Source: Thermoprotei archaeon
GTDB lineage: Archaea; Thermoproteota; Thermoprotei_A; Sulfolobales; Ignisphaeraceae
NCBI GenBank assembly: GCA_003661775.1
Contig: QMWT01000046.1
Location: 1-8,052, forward strand
DNA: 8,052 bases
Direction of reading: 5' to 3'
The position numbers were made by a program, and so were the translations under genes. Positions 6,444 to 8,052 of the stretch are shown piece by piece. Below the pieces are notes generated by a model. It had not been told where the DNA came from. It made no database searches and saw only the letters and a list, made by a program, of their open reading frames with translations. Within the stretch, counting starts at the first letter, position 1. Each line of letters begins with the position of its first letter.

Positions 6444-7847
6444 ATGTCTGCCTCTAAGGTACTAGTGAAACAAACGAGGAATGTTGTTGCTGCACGCGGC
6501 GCACTTCTCTTCGTAAAATCAGTGCCGGGGATAAGGTATGGGGAGATAGTCGAGATCGAGCTCTATGGGGAGGTCAGGCATGGGCAGGTGATCGATGTTA
6601 GCAGAGATGTAACGATAGTGCAGGTGTTCGGAGGTACCTCATCCATAATCCCGGGTAAAACCGTTGTTAGGTTTAAGGGTGAGACTCTAACACTGCCCGT
6701 ATCCCTAGATATGCTCGGCAGGATCTTCGACGGTCTGGGAAGGCCTATAGATGGAGGACCTGAGATAGTTCCTGAAGACTACTTGGATATACACGGTGCT
6801 CCTCTCAACCCTGCAGTAAGAGTCCCCCCAGCGGAGCCTATAGAAACCGGAATATCAGCCATTGACGGACTGCTGACTCTTGTACGAGGACAAAAGCTCC
6901 CTATATTCAGCGGCTCCGGACTACCTCACAACAGGGTGGCTATACAGATAGTCAGGCAAGCTAGGGTGAGGGGTAAGGAGGAGAAGTTCGCTGTTGTTTT
7001 CGGAGCAGTAGGTGTAACTCACGAGGAGACGAGGTACTTCATAAACGAGCTCAGGCGCATGGGCGCTCTAGAAAGGACTATAGCCTTCATAACCCCTGCA
7101 TCTGCGCCTACGGTAGAGAAGTTGGCGCTTCCCAGAGTAGCTCTCACAGCTGCGGAGTTCCTAGCATGGAGATATGATATGCACGTACTGGCGATCATAA
7201 CTGATATGACCAACTACTGCGAAGCGCTGAGAGAGATCAGCGCAGCACGCGAGGAGGTGCCGGGAAGACGTGGGTACCCCGGCTACATGTACACAGACCT
7301 AGCGACGATCTACGAACGAGCCGGGAGAGCTGAGGGAAGAAAGGGTAGCATAACTATAATGCCTGTTCTCACGATGCCCGACGACGATATTACGCATCCT
7401 ATCCCTGACTTGACGGGGTACATTACTGAGGGTCAGATCGTGCTCTCCAGAGAGCTGTATAGAAAGGGTGTTTACCCACCAGTCGATGTATTCCTATCAC
7501 TCTCAAGACTTATGAAGGAGGGAATAGGCCCCGGCAAGACGCGTGAAGACCATAGAGAGGTGTTCTCGCAGCTCTTCGCAGCATACTCCGAGGGGCAGTA
7601 CTTGAGAGAGCTGTCGATGATCATAGGAACCGAGTCGCTTAGCGAAAGGGATAAGAAGTATCTGGAGTTCGCAGAAGCTTTCGAGAAACGGTTTATAAAT
7701 CAGGGTGAGTACGAGAGGAGATCCTTTGAGGAGACACTAGACCTAGCGTGGGAGCTTCTCGCTATCCTACCCGAAGAGGAACTTAAGCAAATCCGTGAAG
7801 AAACCTTGAAGAAATATCATCCTAAGTATCGTAAGAAGAGAGGCTAG
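6444..7847 (+). CDS. atpB: A-type ATP synthase regulatory subunit B
   Basis: This 467-residue protein is the non-catalytic nucleotide-binding partner of A in the A3B3 head. As expected for B, the P-loop is degenerate (SGSGLPHN, 156-163, with no GKT). Conserved blocks include MLGRIFDGLGRPIDGGP (90-106), EPIETGISAIDGL (131-143), ITDMTNYCEALREIS (252-266), YPGYMYTDLATIYERAGR (278-295) and MPDDDITHPIPDLTGYI (311-327). The arginine finger that reaches into the catalytic site of A should be Arg355 in LSLSRLMKEG, followed by GKTREDH. The C-terminus is basic (KYHPKYRKKRG). Length is normal for the family. The ATG start follows the atpA stop by three bases, with GGTG at 6432-6435 eight bases upstream. 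No atpD follows: a convergent gene overlaps the stop codon. Confidence 0.98.
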   Translation: MSASKVLVKQTRNVVAARGALLFVKSVPGIRYGEIVEIELYGEVRHGQVIDVSRDVTIVQVFGGTSSIIPGKTVVRFKGETLTLPVSLDMLGRIFDGLGRPIDGGPEIVPEDYLDIHGAPLNPAVRVPPAEPIETGISAIDGLLTLVRGQKLPIFSGSGLPHNRVAIQIVRQARVRGKEEKFAVVFGAVGVTHEETRYFINELRRMGALERTIAFITPASAPTVEKLALPRVALTAAEFLAWRYDMHVLAIITDMTNYCEALREISAAREEVPGRRGYPGYMYTDLATIYERAGRAEGRKGSITIMPVLTMPDDDITHPIPDLTGYITEGQIVLSRELYRKGVYPPVDVFLSLSRLMKEGIGPGKTREDHREVFSQLFAAYSEGQYLRELSMIIGTESLSERDKKYLEFAEAFEKRFINQGEYERRSFEETLDLAWELLAILPEEELKQIREETLKKYHPKYRKKRG

Positions 7848-8052
7848 GAGCGTTCGGCTATCTTAACCAGCAGCGTCTTCAGCTCAGCCAAACTCCTGAT
7901 CGTGTAGTCAGGTTTTACAGATTTCTTATCAATTCCTAGAAACTCCATGTACACTTCCCCGGCGTGCGAGCCCCGTTCAACATGTATAGTTGTAAGCCCG
8001 TACTTACGGGGATAGTAGACATCAAATACTGGATTATCACCCACGCTTAGCA
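7844..8052 (-). CDS. HAD-superfamily hydrolase, C-terminal part (5' end outside window)
   Basis: On the - strand the frame is open from the right edge to a TAG at 7846-7844 and gives 68 residues beginning LSVGDNPVFDVYYPRKYGL. The SVGDNPVFD segment is HAD motif IV, where acidic residues bind Mg; it is followed by the usual strand and turn TTIHVERGSH and the ending KPDYTIRSLAELKTLL common in HAD phosphatases. The nucleophile Asp (motif I) and motifs II and III would lie off the window, so the substrate cannot be named. A GTG at 8044 could be read as a start, but this would break motif IV and leave a 66-residue stump with no catalytic Asp, so I treat the gene as continuing beyond the edge. It is convergent with atpB and shares its stop palindrome. 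There is no evident link to ATP synthase. Confidence 0.8.
   Translation of the reverse strand, partial: LSVGDNPVFDVYYPRKYGLTTIHVERGSHAGEVYMEFLGIDKKSVKPDYTIRSLAELKTLLVKIAERS

Noticed and set aside
7844..8044. Complete 66-residue gene starting at GTG 8044 on the - strand
   Set aside because: The frame stays open to the window edge and the codons before GTG complete HAD motif IV (LSVGD), so this is an internal valine of a longer protein.
1..8052. tRNA, rRNA, CRISPR array, insertion sequence or defence genes
   Set aside because: The window is filled by ATP synthase genes and one HAD fragment. I saw no regularly spaced repeats, tRNA-like cloverleaf or transposase motifs.

Overview
The window is almost the whole structural gene cluster of an archaeal A-type (V-like) ATP synthase, read left to right on the + strand. 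The order is H (3' end only), I (a), K (c), E, C, F, A, B. These families, the GGTG-type Shine-Dalgarno sites (complementary to the archaeal 16S 3' end), the frequent TTG and GTG starts, an archaeal-style TATA element, and the heavy use of AGA/AGG for arginine and ATA for isoleucine all point to an archaeon, probably a thermophile. A Thermoproteota-like lineage is a reasonable guess, but the sequence alone does not settle it.

Layout: positions 1-176 hold the end of a charged coiled-coil protein, probably peripheral-stalk subunit H. It overlaps atpI (173-2152), the membrane stator subunit. A 77-bp gap with a likely promoter precedes atpK (2230-2721), the rotor-ring proteolipid. Then follow atpE (2728-3339), atpC (3346-4311), atpF (true start probably 4308, end 4643), atpA (4653-6440, catalytic) and atpB (6444-7847, regulatory). 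These genes overlap by 4 bases or lie 3-9 bases apart, so they look like one transcription unit. The central-stalk gene atpD, which often follows atpB, is not here. Instead a convergent gene on the - strand, the C-terminal end of a HAD-family phosphatase-like protein, begins at the right edge, and its stop codon overlaps the atpB stop in a CTAG palindrome.

Together the products form most of a rotary enzyme: A3B3 head, E/H peripheral stalks, C and F of the central shaft, the K ring and the I stator. D is missing, and any G or other accessory subunit must lie elsewhere. Ion coupling runs between I (Arg559) and K (Glu145). K also carries the polar residues known to bind sodium in related rings, so the enzyme may be sodium-coupled.

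This is a housekeeping operon and I see no undescribed system in it. The points worth a second look are the K-ring ligand set, the internal promoter for atpK, the absence of atpD, a variant P-loop in A, a perfect hairpin inside atpI, and the shared stop palindrome. The only intergenic stretch longer than 10 bases is 2153-2229.
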